Shown here: positions 63,336 to 64,000 of the stretch, piece after piece
Layout of the letters: every line of letters starts with the position of its first letter
Position numbering within the stretch: position 1 is the stretch's first letter
The notes under the pieces: model-generated
Seen by the model: the letters and a program-made list of their open reading frames with translations, nothing else
What the model was told of the DNA's origin: nothing
Database searches by the model: none
Made by a program: the position numbers and the translations under genes
Assembly: GCA_964389525.1 (NCBI GenBank)
Contig: CAYMEX010000009.1
Location: forward strand, 36,736 to 100,735
Direction: 5' to 3'
Origin: JAFLTL01 sp964389525
GTDB taxonomy: Bacteria; Bacteroidota; Bacteroidia; Bacteroidales; Muribaculaceae
DNA: 64,000 bases

Positions 63336-63481
63336 CAAATCGAAGGAGCATCACTACACAGATATCTACCACGCAACGCACCATTGCGCACGTCATCGCA
63401 GATGCCGAACACTCAATCAGAGCCTACCATCTGACCATTCCCACCACACAGAGACCTACCACGCAATGCAGCATTGCGCAT

Positions 63482-63757
63482 GGCATCGCAGATGCCGGAC
63501 CCGGCGAAGCCGGAGCAAAACCCCATCCTGCGCGCGAAGCAAGCAGGGTGGGGCGGCACAGACAAAATCGTAATCAGTCTTGTAAAGACTGAACCACATC
63601 ACTACCATAAGTCACTTGAAAGCAGCACAACACATACGGCGAGGTTCAGTCTCTGCGAGACTGAGGCGCGACTGTCTCTATATACCCCACCCTGTTCGCT
63701 GCGCTCACAGGATGGGGCTTTACTCCGGCTACGCCGGGTCTCGGCATCTGCGATGCC
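63482..63757. repeat. Inverted-repeat unit with arms of about 72 bp
   Basis: The left arm (63482-63553) and the right arm (63685-63757) are near-perfect reverse complements, each carrying a GGCATC hairpin, a CCGGC hairpin and the CCCCATCCTG or CAGGATGGGG string. The 131-base middle has two similar CAGTCT hairpins. No coding frame is inside. The left arm returns in the same direction at 63932-64000, cut by the window edge. Confidence 0.65.
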
Positions 63758-64000
63758 TCCATTAGATCAGAGGCAACATCCGCTACTGCACACAGCATTA
63801 CTACACATGAGATCTACCATGCAACGCACCATTGCGCACGGCATCTACGATGCCAAATACAGCCATTGGATCTACTCCTGCAATGCAGCATCATTGCACA
63901 GAGACCTATCACGCAACGCACCATTGCACACGGCATCGCAGATGCCCGAACCCGGCGAAGCCGGAGCAAAACCCCATCCTGCGCGCGAAGCAAGCAGGGT

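Larger units (their letters stand above)
63030..63392. repeat. Tandem repeat of about 182 bp (two copies)
   Basis: Unit 63030-63211 is repeated at 63212-63392 with small changes; each holds the GCATC hairpin, the string AGCAAAACCCCATCCTGCGA and one copy of the 26-base REP-like repeat. A third, partial unit begins at 63393. Confidence 0.75.
63013..64000. repeat. Non-coding mosaic of short three-base-loop hairpins
   Basis: Almost 1 kb without a credible gene. It is packed with small perfect hairpins whose loops are mostly three bases: GCATC-GCA-GATGC (63030, 63212, 63483, 63933), CCGGC-AAA/GAA-GCCGG (63048, 63501, 63952), CAGTCTT-GTA-AAGACTG (63575), CAGTCTC-TGC-GAGACTG (63647), CCGGC-TAC-GCCGG (63725), GCATC-TGC-GATGC (63744) and GCATC-TAC-GATGC (63841). 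The pieces are joined in several orders and both directions. Confidence 0.75.

Noticed and set aside
63025..63573. Open frames of 70-120 codons inside the hairpin mosaic
   Set aside because: They are made by the repeat itself, repeat their own peptide with each unit and have no family similarity that I can see.
63013..64000. CRISPR array at the right end
   Set aside because: Repeats are not of constant length or spacing, the spaces between them are themselves repeated, and no cas gene is near.

Overview
The window looks like chromosome from a Bacteroidales gut bacterium, most likely of the Muribaculaceae type. The reasons are gene content (NQR pump, large single-chain PurL, BamA next to two OmpH/Skp genes, DUF4494, DUF6089, DUF6242, serine-type sulfatase with its radical-SAM maturase), repeated Bacteroidetes-type promoters (TTTG, 19-20 nt, TAnnTTTG), almost no Shine-Dalgarno sequences, and a fairly high GC content with many long antisense open frames. 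The genus assignment is inference.

Layout: 1-4860 (minus) is the Na+-pumping NADH:quinone reductase operon nqrABCDEF, with nqrF cut by the window edge. 5121-8092 is an AT-richer cassette: a trypsin-like protease facing a two-gene ATPase/HNH pair of the Septu (PtuA/PtuB) kind. It sits between two copies of the 3' end of the neighbouring MATE transporter gene. 8035-16138 (minus) carries MATE, aroB, a HAD phosphatase, der, era, fabH, rpmF and a DUF177 gene. rplS lies on the plus strand, followed on minus by gmk, a yicC-family gene, guaB, a secreted histidine phosphatase, ald, an FdtB/FdtA-like sugar-nucleotide pair, a lipoprotein and clpB.

27564-38091 (plus) holds purL, a purF-like gene without the usual catalytic cysteine, an etfB-etfA-acyl-CoA dehydrogenase operon and an exported repeat/zinc-finger protein. 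38165-49051 (minus) holds the sulfatase and maturase, a GH43 lipoprotein, two ompH genes, bamA, uppS, a DUF6089 protein and a DUF6242 lipoprotein. 49290-58146 (plus) holds pyrB-pyrI-flavin reductase-glyA-plsC, an outer-membrane barrel, prmA, a CE1-like esterase, a small lipoprotein and a six-hairpin glycosidase. The window ends with a DUF2156 gene (minus), then DUF4494-yggS and dnaG (plus), a candidate small RNA between the last two, and almost 1 kb of non-coding DNA packed with three-base-loop hairpins.

Most genes are housekeeping: purine and pyrimidine synthesis, translation GTPases and ribosomal proteins, envelope assembly and respiration. The parts most worth a second look are the Septu-like cassette with its protease and its duplicated gene-end boundaries, the hairpin mosaic at the right end, the short promoter-to-terminator unit before dnaG, and the exported DnaJ-like zinc-finger protein. 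No tRNA, rRNA, CRISPR array, integrase or transposase was found.
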